Assembly (NCBI GenBank): GCA_949128115.1
Contig: OX421967.1
Span: forward strand, 59,594,855 to 59,658,854
DNA length: 64,000 nucleotides
Direction: 5' to 3'
From: Anaspis maculata
Taxonomy: Eukaryota; Arthropoda; Insecta; Coleoptera; Scraptiidae
Positions 52,601 through 63,966 of the stretch are shown one piece after another. The translations under genes and the position numbers were made by a program. How positions within the stretch are numbered: the first letter of the stretch is position 1; each line of letters starts with the position of its first letter. A model generated the notes under the pieces. That model saw nothing but the letters and a program-made list of their open reading frames with translations. It was not told where the DNA came from and made no database searches.

Positions 52601-52837
52601 ATGGCGCAAGGTGAAGTCGACCCAACTTTCAGCATTGTCCTTGGATATTTGAAATTGTTACAAGATGACATATTCGATCCGCTCGATTCTGTTCTGACAA
52701 GGAACAATCTCAGAATATTCTCGCGACAACTGACGGAAGCTCTGGAGGAGATGACTGTGTCAGACAACACTGGGTTTTTGAGGGAGCTTCTGGAACCCGA
52801 GCTGGAACCAGTACAACGAATTCGGCCTCCGGGTTGA
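52601..52837 (+). CDS. Mini-H2A-like protein, copy 84
   Basis: Intact; S59F. Confidence 0.75.
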   Translation: MAQGEVDPTFSIVLGYLKLLQDDIFDPLDSVLTRNNLRIFSRQLTEALEEMTVSDNTGFLRELLEPELEPVQRIRPPG

Positions 52838-53094
52838 TCCCGAAACCGAAAAAACCGGTTCTTTTCAGAACCAAAAATCATATAACACAAAGAAAATGAT
52901 CACAAAACGTATCAATCGAGAGAGAAATCTCGGAATAATGGGAAACTTTCGTTTCTAGGAAAAACACGGCCACGTGGATGGCCAAGTTTCACGTGTGAAG
53001 TTTTCAGACAGATCCAATTATTGTCACGCCTCACTGGTCGGACAGACAGGTATAAATACTAGGTCGAGCTGGCCACGATTCATTTGTCATTGAA

Positions 53095-53331
53095 ATGGCG
53101 CAGGGTGAAGTCGACCCAACTTTCAGCATTGTCCTTGGATATTTGAAATTGTTACAAGATGACATATTCGATCCGCTCGATTCTGTTCTGACAAGGAACA
53201 ATCTCAGAATATTCTCGCGACAACTGACGGAAGCTCTGGAGGAGATGACTGTGTCAGACAACACTGGGTTTTTGAGGGAGCTTCTGGAACCCGAGCTGGA
53301 ACCAGTACAACAAATTCGGCCTCCGGGTTGA
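53095..53331 (+). CDS. Mini-H2A-like protein, copy 85
   Basis: Intact; S59F, R73Q. Confidence 0.75.
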   Translation: MAQGEVDPTFSIVLGYLKLLQDDIFDPLDSVLTRNNLRIFSRQLTEALEEMTVSDNTGFLRELLEPELEPVQQIRPPG

Positions 53332-53588
53332 TCCCGAAACCGAAAAAACCGGTTCTTTTCAGAACCAAAAATCATATAACACAAAGAAAATGATCACAAA
53401 ACGTATCAATCGAGAGAGAAATCTCGGAATAATGGGAAACTTTCGTTTCTAGGAAAAACACGGCCACGTGGATGGCCAAGTTTCACGTGTGAAGTTTTCA
53501 GACAGATCCAATTATTGTCACGCCTCACTGGTCGGACAGACAGGTATAAATACTAGGTCGAGCTGGCCACGATTCATTTGTCATTGAA

Positions 53589-53825
53589 ATGGCGCAAGGT
53601 GAAGTCGACTCAACTTTCAACATTGTCCTTGGATATTTGAAATTGTTACAAGATGACATATTCGATCCGCTCGATTCAGTTCTGACAAGGAACAATCTCA
53701 GAATATTCTCGCGACAACTGACGGAAGCTCTGGAGGAGATGACTGTGTCAGACAACACTGGGTCTTTGAGGGAGCTTCTGGAACCCGAGCTGGAACCAGT
53801 ACAACGAATTCGGCCTCCGGGTTGA
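53589..53825 (+). CDS. Mini-H2A-like protein, copy 86
   Basis: Intact; P8S, S11N. TTTT loop as in copy 82, four units upstream. Confidence 0.75.
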   Translation: MAQGEVDSTFNIVLGYLKLLQDDIFDPLDSVLTRNNLRIFSRQLTEALEEMTVSDNTGSLRELLEPELEPVQRIRPPG

Positions 53826-54082
53826 TCCCGAAACCGAAAAAACCGGTTCTTTTTAGAACCAAAAATCATATAACACAAAGAAAATGATCACAAAACGTAT
53901 CAATCGAGAGAGAAATCTCGGAATTTTGGGAAACTTTCGTTTCTAGGAAAAACACGGCCACGTGGATGGCCAAGTTTCACGTGTGAAGTTTTCAGACAGA
54001 TCCAATTATTGTCACGCCTCACTGGTCGGACAGACAGGTATAAATACTAGGTCGAGCTGGCCACGATTCATTTGTCATTGAA

Positions 54083-54319
54083 ATGGCGCAAGGTGAAGTC
54101 GACCCAACTTTCAGCATTGTTCTTGGATATTTGAAATTGTTACAAGATGACATATTCGATCCGCTCGATTCTGTTCTGACAAGGAACAATCTCAGAATAT
54201 TCTCGCGACAACTGACGGAAGCTCTGGAGGAGATGACTGTGTCAGACAACACTGGGTTTTCGAGGGAGCTTCTGGAACCCGAGCTGGAACCAGTACAACG
54301 AATTCGGCCTCCGGGTTGA
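54083..54319 (+). CDS. Mini-H2A-like protein, copy 87
   Basis: Intact; S59F, L60S. Confidence 0.75.
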   Translation: MAQGEVDPTFSIVLGYLKLLQDDIFDPLDSVLTRNNLRIFSRQLTEALEEMTVSDNTGFSRELLEPELEPVQRIRPPG

Positions 54320-54576
54320 TCCCGAAACCGAAAAAACCGGTTCTTTTCAGAACCAAAAATCATATAACACAAAGAAAATGATCACAAAACGTATCAATCG
54401 AGAGAGAAATCTCGGAATGATGGGAAACTTTCGTTTCTAGGAAAAACACGGCCACGTGGATGGCCAAGTTTCACGTGTGAAGTTTTCAGACAGATCCAAT
54501 TATTGTCACGCCTCACTGGTCGGACAGACAGGTATAAATACTGGGTCGAGCTGGCCACGATTCATTTGTCATTGAA

Positions 54577-54813
54577 ATGGCGCAGGGTGAAGTCGACCCA
54601 ACTTTCAGCATTGTCCTTGGATATTTGAAATTGTTACAAGATGACATATTCGATCCGCTCGATTCTGTTCTGACAAGGAACAATCTCAGAATATTCTCGC
54701 GACAACTGACGGAAGCTCTGGAGGAGATGACTGTGTCAGACAACACTGGGTTTTTGAGGGAGCTTCTGGAACCCGAGCTGGAACCAGTACAACAAATTCG
54801 GCCTCCGGGTTGA
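54577..54813 (+). CDS. Mini-H2A-like protein, copy 88
   Basis: Intact; S59F, R73Q. Confidence 0.75.
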   Translation: MAQGEVDPTFSIVLGYLKLLQDDIFDPLDSVLTRNNLRIFSRQLTEALEEMTVSDNTGFLRELLEPELEPVQQIRPPG

Positions 54814-55070
54814 TCCCGAAACCGAAAAAACCGGTTCTTTTCAGAACCAAAAATCATATAACACAAAGAAAATGATCACAAAACGTATCAATCGAGAGAG
54901 AAATCTCGGAATAATGGGAAACTTTCGTTTCTAGGAAAAACACGGCCACGTGGATGGCCAAGTTTCACGTGTGAAGTTTTCAGACAGATCCAATTATTGT
55001 CACGCCTCACTGGTCGGACAGACAGGTATAAATACTAGGTCGAGCTGGCCACGATTCATTTGTCATTGAA

Positions 55071-55307
55071 ATGGCGCAGGGTGAAGTCGACCCAACTTTC
55101 AGCATTGTCCTTGGATATTTGACATTGTTACAAGATGACATATTCGATCCGCTCGATTCTGTTCTGACAAGGAACAATCTCAGAATATTCTCGCGACAAC
55201 TGACGGAAGCTCTGGAGGAGATGACTGTGTCAGACAACACTGGGTCTTTGAGGGAGCTTCTGGAACCCGAGCTGAAACCAGTACAACGAATTCGGCCTCC
55301 GGGTTGA
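55071..55307 (+). CDS. Mini-H2A-like protein, copy 89
   Basis: Intact; K18T, E69K. Start of the six-unit duplicated block. Confidence 0.75.
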   Translation: MAQGEVDPTFSIVLGYLTLLQDDIFDPLDSVLTRNNLRIFSRQLTEALEEMTVSDNTGSLRELLEPELKPVQRIRPPG

Positions 55308-55564
55308 TCCCGAAACCGAAAAAACCGGTTCTTTTCAGAACCAAAAATCATATAACACAAAGAAAATGATCACAAAACGTATCAATCGAGAGAGAAATCT
55401 CGGAATAATGGGAAACTTTCGTTTCTAGGAGAAACACGGCCACGTGGATGGCCAAGTTTCACGTGTGAAGTTTTCAGACAGATCCAATTATTGTCACGCC
55501 TCACTGGTCGGACAGACAGGTATAAATACTAGGTCGAGCTGGCCACGATTCATTTGTCATTGAA

Positions 55565-55801
55565 ATGGCGCAGGGTAAAATCGACCCAACTTTCAGCATT
55601 GTCCTTGGATATTTGAAATTGTTACAAGATGACATATTCGATCCGCTCGATTCTGTTCTGACAAGGAACAATCTCAGAATATTCTCGCGACAACTGACGG
55701 AAGCTCTGGAGGAGATGACTGTGTCAGACAACACTGGGTTTTTGAGGGAGCTTCTGGAACCCGAGCTGGAACCAGTACAACGGATTCGGCCTCCGGGTTG
55801 A
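55565..55801 (+). CDS. Mini-H2A-like protein, copy 90
   Basis: Intact; E5K, V6I, S59F. Confidence 0.75.
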   Translation: MAQGKIDPTFSIVLGYLKLLQDDIFDPLDSVLTRNNLRIFSRQLTEALEEMTVSDNTGFLRELLEPELEPVQRIRPPG

Positions 55802-56058
55802 TCCCGAAACCGAAAAAACCGGTTCTTTTCAGAACCAAAAATCATATAACACAAAGAAAATGATCACAAAACGAATCAATCGAGAGAGAAACCTTGGAAT
55901 AATGGGAAACTATCGTTTCTAGGAAAAACACGGCCACGTGGATGGCCAAGTTTCACGTTTGAAGTTTTCAGACAGATCCAATATTTGTCACGCCTCACTG
56001 GTCGGACAGACAGGTATAAATACTAGGTCGAGCTGGCCACGATTCATTTGTCATTGAA

Positions 56059-56295
56059 ATGGCGCAGGGTGAAGTCGACCCAACTTTCAGCATTGTCCTT
56101 GAATATTTGAAATTGTTACAAGATGACATATTCGATCCGCTCGATTCTGTTCTGACAAGGAACAATCTCAGAATATTCTCGCGACAACTGACGGAAGCTC
56201 TGGAGGAGATGACTGTGTCAGACAACACTGGGTCTTTGAGGGAGCTTCTGGAACCCGAGCTGGAACCAGTACAACGAATTCGGCCTCCGGGTTGA
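56059..56295 (+). CDS. Mini-H2A-like protein, copy 91
   Basis: Intact; G15E. The upstream part is unusually diverged (GAAACCTTGG near 55889; CCAATATTTG near 55978; CACGTTTG). Confidence 0.75.
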   Translation: MAQGEVDPTFSIVLEYLKLLQDDIFDPLDSVLTRNNLRIFSRQLTEALEEMTVSDNTGSLRELLEPELEPVQRIRPPG

Positions 56296-56552
56296 TCCCG
56301 AAACCGAAAAAACCGGTTCTTTTCAGAACCAAAAATCATATAACACAAAGAAAATGATCACAAAACGTATCAATCGAGAGAGAAATCTCGGAATAATGGG
56401 AAACTTTCGTTTCTAGGAAAAACACGGCCACGTGGATGGCCAAGTTTCACGTGTGAAGTTTTCAGACAGATCCAATTATTGTCACGCCTCACTGGTCGGA
56501 CAGACAGGTATAAATACTAGGTCGAGCTGGCCACGATTCATTTGTCATTGAA

Positions 56553-56789
56553 ATGGCGCAAGGTGAAGTCGACCCAACTTTCAGCATTGTCCTTGGATAT
56601 TTGAAATTGTTACAAGATGACATATTCGATCCGCTCGATTCTGTTCTGACAAGGAACAATCTCAGAATATTCTCGCGACAGCTGACGGAAGCTCTGGAGG
56701 AGATGACTGTGTCAGACAACACTGGGTCTTTGAGGGAGCTTCTGGAACCCGAGCTGGAACCAGTACAACGAATTCGGCCTCCGGGTTGA
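56553..56789 (+). CDS. Mini-H2A-like protein, copy 92
   Basis: Intact, majority protein. Confidence 0.75.
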   Translation: MAQGEVDPTFSIVLGYLKLLQDDIFDPLDSVLTRNNLRIFSRQLTEALEEMTVSDNTGSLRELLEPELEPVQRIRPPG

Positions 56790-57046
56790 TCCCGAAACCG
56801 AAAAAACCGGTTCTTTTCAGAACCAAAAATCATATACCACAAAGAAAATGATCACAAAACGTATCAATCGAGAGAGAAATCTCGGAATTTTGGGAAACTT
56901 TCGTTTCTAGGAAAAACACGGCCACGTGGATGGCCAAGTTTCACGTGTGAAGTTTTCAGACAGATCCAATTATTGTCACGCCTCACTGGTCGGACAGACA
57001 GGTATAAATACTAGGTCGAGCTGGCCACGATTCATTTGTCATTGAA

Positions 57047-57283
57047 ATGGCGCAAGGTGAAGTCGACCCAACTTTCAGCATTGTCCTTGGATATTTGAAA
57101 TTGTTACAAGATGACATATTCGATCCGCTCGATTCTGTTCTGACAAGGAACAATCTCAGAATATTCTCGCGACAACTGACGGAAGCTCTGGAGGAGATGA
57201 CTGTGTCAGACAACACTGGGTCTTTGAGGGAGCTTCTGGAACCCGAGCTGGAACCAGTACAACGAATTCGGCCGCCGGGTTGA
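57047..57283 (+). CDS. Mini-H2A-like protein, copy 93
   Basis: Intact, majority protein. Confidence 0.75.
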   Translation: MAQGEVDPTFSIVLGYLKLLQDDIFDPLDSVLTRNNLRIFSRQLTEALEEMTVSDNTGSLRELLEPELEPVQRIRPPG

Positions 57284-57540
57284 TCTCGAAACCGAAAAAA
57301 CCGGTTCTTTTCAGAACCAAAAATCATATAACACAAAGAAAATGATCACAAAACGTATCAATCGAGAGAGAAATCTCGGAATTTTGGGAAACTTCCGTTT
57401 CTAGGAAAAACACGGCCACGTGGATGGCCAAGTTTCACGTGTGAAGTTTTCAGACAGATCCAATTATTGTCACGCCTCACTGGTCGGACAGACAGGTATA
57501 AATACTAGGTCGAGCTGGCCACGATTCATTTGTCATTGAA

Positions 57541-57779
57541 ATGACGCAGGGTGAAGTCGACCCAACTTTCAGCATTGCGTCCTTGAATATTTGAAATTGT
57601 TACAAGATGACATATTCGATCCGCTCGATTCTGTTCTGACAAGGAACAATCTCAGAATATTCTCGCGACAACTGACGGAAGCTCTGGAGGAGATGACTGT
57701 GTCAGACAACACTGGGTCTTTGAGGGAGCTTCTGGAACCCGAGCTGGAACCAGTACAACGAATTCGGCCTCCGGGTTGA
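57541..57779 (+). pseudogene. Mini-H2A-like gene, copy 94, frameshifted
   Basis: A2T at the second codon, then two extra bases after ATTG near 57577 shift the frame, and translation stops at 57592-57594 after 17 residues. Promoter and stem-loop are intact, so it may still be transcribed. Confidence 0.8.
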
Positions 57780-58036
57780 TCCCGAAACCGAAAAAACCGG
57801 TTCTTTTCAGAACCAAAAATCATATAACACAAAGAAAATGATCACAAAACGTATCAATCGAGAGAGAAATCTCGGAATAATGGGAAACTTTCGTTTCTAG
57901 GAAAAACACGGCCACGTGGATGGCCAAGTTTCACGTGTGAAGTTTTCAGACAGATCCAATTATTGTCACGCCTCACTGGTCGGACAGACAGGTATAAATA
58001 CTAGGTCGAGCTGGCCACGATTCATTTGTCATTGAA

Positions 58037-58273
58037 ATGGCGCAGGGTGAAGTCGACCCAACTTTCAGCATTGTCCTTGGATATTTGACATTGTTACAAG
58101 ATGACATATTCGATCCGCTCGATTCTGTTCTGACAAGGAACAATCTCAGAATATTCTCGCGACAACTGACGGAAGCTCTGGAGGAGATGACTGTGTCAGA
58201 CAACACTGGGTCTTTGAGGGAGCTTCTGGAACCCGAGCTGAAACCAGTACAACGAATTCGGCCTCCGGGTTGA
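58037..58273 (+). CDS. Mini-H2A-like protein, copy 95
   Basis: Intact; K18T, E69K; duplicate of copy 89. Confidence 0.75.
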   Translation: MAQGEVDPTFSIVLGYLTLLQDDIFDPLDSVLTRNNLRIFSRQLTEALEEMTVSDNTGSLRELLEPELKPVQRIRPPG

Positions 58274-58530
58274 TCCCGAAACCGAAAAAACCGGTTCTTT
58301 TCAGAACCAAAAATCATATAACACAAAGAAAATGATCACAAAACGTATCAATCGAGAGAGAAATCTCGGAATAATGGGAAACTTTCGTTTCTAGGAGAAA
58401 CACGGCCACGTGGATGGCCAAGTTTCACGTGTGAAGTTTTCAGACAGATCCAATTATTGTCACGCCTCACTGGTCGGACAGACAGGTATAAATACTAGGT
58501 CGAGCTGGCCACGATTCATTTGTCATTGAA

Positions 58531-58767
58531 ATGGCGCAGGGTAAAATCGACCCAACTTTCAGCATTGTCCTTGGATATTTGAAATTGTTACAAGATGACA
58601 TATTCGATCCGCTCGATTCTGTTCTGACAAGGAACAATCTCAGAATATTCTCGCGACAACTGACGGAAGCTCTGGAGGAGATGACTGTGTCAGACAACAC
58701 TGGGTTTTTGAGGGAGCTTCTGGAACCCGAGCTGGAACCAGTACAACGGATTCGGCCTCCGGGTTGA
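58531..58767 (+). CDS. Mini-H2A-like protein, copy 96
   Basis: Intact; E5K, V6I, S59F; duplicate of copy 90. Confidence 0.75.
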   Translation: MAQGKIDPTFSIVLGYLKLLQDDIFDPLDSVLTRNNLRIFSRQLTEALEEMTVSDNTGFLRELLEPELEPVQRIRPPG

Positions 58768-59024
58768 TCCCGAAACCGAAAAAACCGGTTCTTTTCAGAA
58801 CCAAAAATCATATAACACAAAGAAAATGATCACAAAACGAATCAATCGAGAGAGAAACCTTGGAATAATGGGAAACTATCGTTTCTAGGAAAAACACGGC
58901 CACGTGGATGGCCAAGTTTCACGTTTGAAGTTTTCAGACAGATCCAATATTTGTCACGCCTCACTGGTCGGACAGACAGGTATAAATACTAGGTCGAGCT
59001 GGCCACGATTCATTTGTCATTGAA

Positions 59025-59261
59025 ATGGCGCAGGGTGAAGTCGACCCAACTTTCAGCATTGTCCTTGAATATTTGAAATTGTTACAAGATGACATATTCG
59101 ATCCGCTCGATTCTGTTCTGACAAGGAACAATCTCAGAATATTCTCGCGACAACTGACGGAAGCTCTGGAGGAGATGACTGTGTCAGACAACACTGGGTC
59201 TTTGAGGGAGCTTCTGGAACCCGAGCTGGAACCAGTACAACGAATTCGGCCTCCGGGTTGA
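59025..59261 (+). CDS. Mini-H2A-like protein, copy 97
   Basis: Intact; G15E; duplicate of copy 91, including its diverged promoter. Confidence 0.75.
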   Translation: MAQGEVDPTFSIVLEYLKLLQDDIFDPLDSVLTRNNLRIFSRQLTEALEEMTVSDNTGSLRELLEPELEPVQRIRPPG

Positions 59262-59518
59262 TCCCGAAACCGAAAAAACCGGTTCTTTTCAGAACCAAAA
59301 ATCATATAACACAAAGAAAATGATCACAAAACGTATCAATCGAGAGAGAAATCTCGGAATAATGGGAAACTTTCGTTTCTAGGAAAAACACGGCCACGTG
59401 GATGGCCAAGTTTCACGTGTGAAGTTTTCAGACAGATCCAATTATTGTCACGCCTCACTGGTCGGACAGACAGGTATAAATACTAGGTCGAGCTGGCCAC
59501 GATTCATTTGTCATTGAA

Positions 59519-59755
59519 ATGGCGCAAGGTGAAGTCGACCCAACTTTCAGCATTGTCCTTGGATATTTGAAATTGTTACAAGATGACATATTCGATCCGC
59601 TCGATTCTGTTCTGACAAGGAACAATCTCAGAATATTCTCGCGACAGCTGACGGAAGCTCTGGAGGAGATGACTGTGTCAGACAACACTGGGTCTTTGAG
59701 GGAGCTTCTGGAACCCGAGCTGGAACCAGTACAACGAATTCGGCCTCCGGGTTGA
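59519..59755 (+). CDS. Mini-H2A-like protein, copy 98
   Basis: Intact, majority protein; duplicate of copy 92. Confidence 0.75.
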   Translation: MAQGEVDPTFSIVLGYLKLLQDDIFDPLDSVLTRNNLRIFSRQLTEALEEMTVSDNTGSLRELLEPELEPVQRIRPPG

Positions 59756-60012
59756 TCCCGAAACCGAAAAAACCGGTTCTTTTCAGAACCAAAAATCATA
59801 TACCACAAAGAAAATGATCACAAAACGTATCAATCGAGAGAGAAATCTCGGAATTTTGGGAAACTTTCGTTTCTAGGAAAAACACGGCCACGTGGATGGC
59901 CAAGTTTCACGTGTGAAGTTTTCAGACAGATCCAATTATTGTCACGCCTCACTGGTCGGACAGACAGGTATAAATACTAGGTCGAGCTGGCCACGATTCA
60001 TTTGTCATTGAA

Positions 60013-60249
60013 ATGGCGCAAGGTGAAGTCGACCCAACTTTCAGCATTGTCCTTGGATATTTGAAATTGTTACAAGATGACATATTCGATCCGCTCGATT
60101 CTGTTCTGACAAGGAACAATCTCAGAATATTCTCGCGACAACTGACGGAAGCTCTGGAGGAGATGACTGTGTCAGACAACACTGGGTCTTTGAGGGAGCT
60201 TCTGGAACCCGAGCTGGAACCAGTACAACGAATTCGGCCGCCGGGTTGA
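60013..60249 (+). CDS. Mini-H2A-like protein, copy 99
   Basis: Intact, majority protein; duplicate of copy 93. Confidence 0.75.
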   Translation: MAQGEVDPTFSIVLGYLKLLQDDIFDPLDSVLTRNNLRIFSRQLTEALEEMTVSDNTGSLRELLEPELEPVQRIRPPG

Positions 60250-60506
60250 TCTCGAAACCGAAAAAACCGGTTCTTTTCAGAACCAAAAATCATATAACAC
60301 AAAGAAAATGATCACAAAACGTATCAATCGAGAGAGAAATCTCGGAATTTTGGGAAACTTCCGTTTCTAGGAAAAACACGGCCACGTGGATGGCCAAGTT
60401 TCACGTGTGAAGTTTTCAGACAGATCCAATTATTGTCACGCCTCACTGGTCGGACAGACAGGTATAAATACTAGGTCGAGCTGGCCACGATTCATTTGTC
60501 ATTGAA

Positions 60507-60745
60507 ATGACGCAGGGTGAAGTCGACCCAACTTTCAGCATTGCGTCCTTGAATATTTGAAATTGTTACAAGATGACATATTCGATCCGCTCGATTCTGT
60601 TCTGACAAGGAACAATCTCAGAATATTCTCGCGACAACTGACGGAAGCTCTGGAGGAGATGACTGTGTCAGACAACACTGGGTCTTTGAGGGAGCTTCTG
60701 GAACCCGAGCTGGAACCAGTACAACGAATTCGGCCTCCGGGTTGA
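60507..60745 (+). pseudogene. Mini-H2A-like gene, copy 100, frameshifted
   Basis: Carries the same A2T and two-base insertion as copy 94, 2966 bp upstream. The broken unit was therefore copied as part of a six-unit block. Confidence 0.8.
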
Positions 60746-61002
60746 TCCCGAAACCGAAAAAACCGGTTCTTTTCAGAACCAAAAATCATATAACACAAAG
60801 AAAATGATCACAAAACGTATCAATCGAGAGAGAAATCTCGGAATAATGGGAAACTATCTTTTCTAAGAAAAACACGGCCACGTGGATGGCCAAGTTTCAC
60901 GTTTGAAGTTTTCAGACAGATCCAATTATTGTCACGCCTCACTGGTCGGACAGACAGGTATAAATACTAGGTCGAGCTGGCCACGATTCATTTGTCATTG
61001 AA

Positions 61003-61239
61003 ATGGCGCAAGGTGAAGTCGACCCAACTTTCAGCATTGTCCTTGGATATTTGAAATTGTTACAAGATGACATATTCGATCCGCTCGATTCTGTTCTGAC
61101 AAGGAACAATCTCAGAATATTCTCGCGACAACTGACGGAAGCTCTGGAGGAGATGACTGTGTCAGACAACACTGGGTCTTTGAGGGAGCTTCTGGAACCC
61201 GAGCTGGAACCAGTACAACGAATTCGGCCTCCGGGTTGA
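61003..61239 (+). CDS. Mini-H2A-like protein, copy 101
   Basis: Intact, majority protein; duplicate of copy 75, including the TTTTCTAAGA variant at 60859. Confidence 0.75.
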   Translation: MAQGEVDPTFSIVLGYLKLLQDDIFDPLDSVLTRNNLRIFSRQLTEALEEMTVSDNTGSLRELLEPELEPVQRIRPPG

Positions 61240-61496
61240 TCCCGAAACCGAAAAAACCGGTTCTTTTCAGAACCAAGAATCATATAACACAAAGAAAATG
61301 ATCACAAAACGTATCAATCGAGAGAGAAATCTCGGGATTTTGGGAAACTTTCGTTTCTAGGAAAAACACGGCCACGTGGATGGCCAAGTTTCACGTGTGA
61401 AGTTTTCAGACAGATCCAATTATTGTCACGCCTCACTGGTCGGACAGACAGGTATAAATACTAGGTCGAGCTGGCCACGATTCATTTGTCATTGAA

Positions 61497-61733
61497 ATGG
61501 CGCAAGGTGAAGTCGACCCAACTTTCAGCATTGTCCTTGGATATTTGAAATTGTTACAAGATGACATATTCGATCCGCTCGATTCTGTTCTGACAAGGAA
61601 CAATCTCAGAATATTCTCGCGACAACTGACGGAAGCTCTGGAGGAGATGACTGTGTCAGACAACACTGGGTCTTTGAGGGAGCTTCTGGAACCCGAGCTG
61701 GAACCAGTACAACGAATTCGGCCTCCGGGTTGA
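61497..61733 (+). CDS. Mini-H2A-like protein, copy 102
   Basis: Intact, majority protein; duplicate of copy 76. Confidence 0.75.
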   Translation: MAQGEVDPTFSIVLGYLKLLQDDIFDPLDSVLTRNNLRIFSRQLTEALEEMTVSDNTGSLRELLEPELEPVQRIRPPG

Positions 61734-61990
61734 TCCCGAAACCGAAAAAACCGGTTCTTTTCAGAACCAAAAATCATATAACACAAAGAAAATGATCACA
61801 AAACGTATCAATCGAGAGAGAAATCTCGGAATTTTGGGAAACTTTCGTTTCTAGGAAAAACACGGCCACGTGGATGGCCAAGTTTCACGTGTGAAGTTTT
61901 CAGACAGATCCAATTATTGTCACGCCTCACTGGTCGGACAGACAGGTATAAATACTAGGTCGAGCTGGCCACGATTCATTTGTCATTGAA

Positions 61991-62227
61991 ATGGCGCAGG
62001 GTGAAGTCGACCCAACTTTCAGCATTGTCCTTGGATATTTGAAATTGTTACAAGATGACATATTCGATCCGCTCGATTCTGTTCTGACAAGGAACAATCT
62101 CAGAATATTCTCGCGACAACTGACGGAAGCTCTGGAGGAGATGACTGTGTCAGACAACACTGGGTCTTTGAGGGAGCTTCTGGAACCCGAGCTGGAACCA
62201 GTACAACGAATTCGGCCTCCGGGTTGA
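61991..62227 (+). CDS. Mini-H2A-like protein, copy 103
   Basis: Intact, majority protein; duplicate of copy 77. Confidence 0.75.
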   Translation: MAQGEVDPTFSIVLGYLKLLQDDIFDPLDSVLTRNNLRIFSRQLTEALEEMTVSDNTGSLRELLEPELEPVQRIRPPG

Positions 62228-62484
62228 TCCCGAAACCGAAAAAACCGGTTCTTTTCAGAACCAAGAATCATATAACACAAAGAAAATGATCACAAAACGT
62301 ATCAATCGAGAGAGAAATCTCGGGATTTTGGGAAACTTTCGTTTCTAGGAAAAACACGGCCACGTGGATGGCCAAGTTTCACGTGTGAAGTTTTCAGACA
62401 GATCCAATTATTGTCACGCCTCACTGGTCGGACAGACAGGTATAAATACTAGGTCGAGCTGGCCACGATTCATTTGTCATTGAA

Positions 62485-62721
62485 ATGGCGCAAGGTGAAG
62501 TCGACCCAACTTTCAGCATTGTCCTTGGATATTTGAAATTGTTACAAGATGACATATTCGATCCGCTCGATTCTGTTCTGACAAGGAACAATCTCAGAAT
62601 ATTCTCGCGACAACTGACGGAAGCTCTGGAGGAGATGACTGTGTCAGACAACACTGGGTCTTTGAGGGAGCTTCTGGAACCCGAGCTGGAACCAGTACAA
62701 CGAATTCGGCCTCCGGGTTGA
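62485..62721 (+). CDS. Mini-H2A-like protein, copy 104
   Basis: Intact, majority protein; duplicate of copy 78. Confidence 0.75.
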   Translation: MAQGEVDPTFSIVLGYLKLLQDDIFDPLDSVLTRNNLRIFSRQLTEALEEMTVSDNTGSLRELLEPELEPVQRIRPPG

Positions 62722-62978
62722 TCCCGAAACCGAAAAAACCGGTTCTTTTCAGAACCAAAAATCATATAACACAAAGAAAATGATCACAAAACGTATCAAT
62801 CGAGAGAGAAATCTCGGAATAATGGGAAACTTTCGTTTCTAGGAAAAACACGGCCACGTGGATGGCCAAGTTTCACGTGTGAAGTTTTCAGACAGATCCA
62901 ATTATTGTCACGCCTCACTGGTCGGACAGACAGGTATAAATACTAGGTCGAGCTGGCCACGATTCATTTGTCATTGAA

Positions 62979-63215
62979 ATGGCGCAAGGTGGAGTCGACC
63001 CAACTTTCAGCATTGTCCTTGGATATTTGAAATTGTTACAAGATGACATATTCGATCCGCTCGATTCTGTTCTGACAAGGAACAATCTCAGAATATTCTC
63101 GCGACAACTGACGGAAGCTCTGGAGGAGATGACTGTGTCAGACAACACTGGGTTTTTGAGGGAGCTTCTGGAACCCGAGCTGGAACCAGTACAACGAATT
63201 CGGCCTCCGGGTTGA
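62979..63215 (+). CDS. Mini-H2A-like protein, copy 105
   Basis: Intact; E5G, S59F; duplicate of copy 79. Confidence 0.75.
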   Translation: MAQGGVDPTFSIVLGYLKLLQDDIFDPLDSVLTRNNLRIFSRQLTEALEEMTVSDNTGFLRELLEPELEPVQRIRPPG

Positions 63216-63472
63216 TCCCGAAACCGAAAAAACCGGTTCTTTTCAGAACCAAAAATCATATAACACAAAGAAAATGATCACAAAACGTATCAATCGAGAG
63301 AGAAATCTCGGAATAATGGGAAACTTTCGTTTCTAGGAAAAACACGGCCACGTGGATGGCCAAGTTTCACGTGTGAAGTTTTCAGACAGATCCAATTATT
63401 GTCACGCCTCACTGGTCGGACAGACAGGTATAAATACTAGGTCGAGCTGGCCACGATTCATTTGTCATTGAA

Positions 63473-63709
63473 ATGGCGCAGGGTGAAGTCGACCCAACAT
63501 TCAGCATTGTCCTTGGATATTTGAAATTGTTACAAGATGACATATTCGATCCGCTCGATTCTGTTCTGACAAGGAACAATCTCAGAATATTCTCGCGACA
63601 ACTGACGGAAGCTCTGGAGGAGATGACTGTGTCAGACAACACTGGGTTTTTGAGGGAGCTTCTGGAACCCGAGCTGGAACCAGTACAACAAATTCGGCCT
63701 CCGGGTTGA
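63473..63709 (+). CDS. Mini-H2A-like protein, copy 106
   Basis: Intact; S59F, R73Q; duplicate of copy 80. Confidence 0.75.
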   Translation: MAQGEVDPTFSIVLGYLKLLQDDIFDPLDSVLTRNNLRIFSRQLTEALEEMTVSDNTGFLRELLEPELEPVQQIRPPG

Positions 63710-63966
63710 TCCCGAAACCGAAAAAACCGGTTCTTTTCAGAACCAAAAATCATATAACACAAAGAAAATGATCACAAAACGTATCAATCGAGAGAGAAAT
63801 CTCGGAATAATGGAAAACTTTCGTTCCGAGGAAAAACACGGCCACGTGGATGGCCAAGTTTCACGTGTGAAGTTTTCAGACAGATCCAATTATTGTCACG
63901 CCTCACTGGTCGGACAGACAGGTATAAATACTAGGTCGAGCTGGCCACGATTCATTTGTCATTGAA

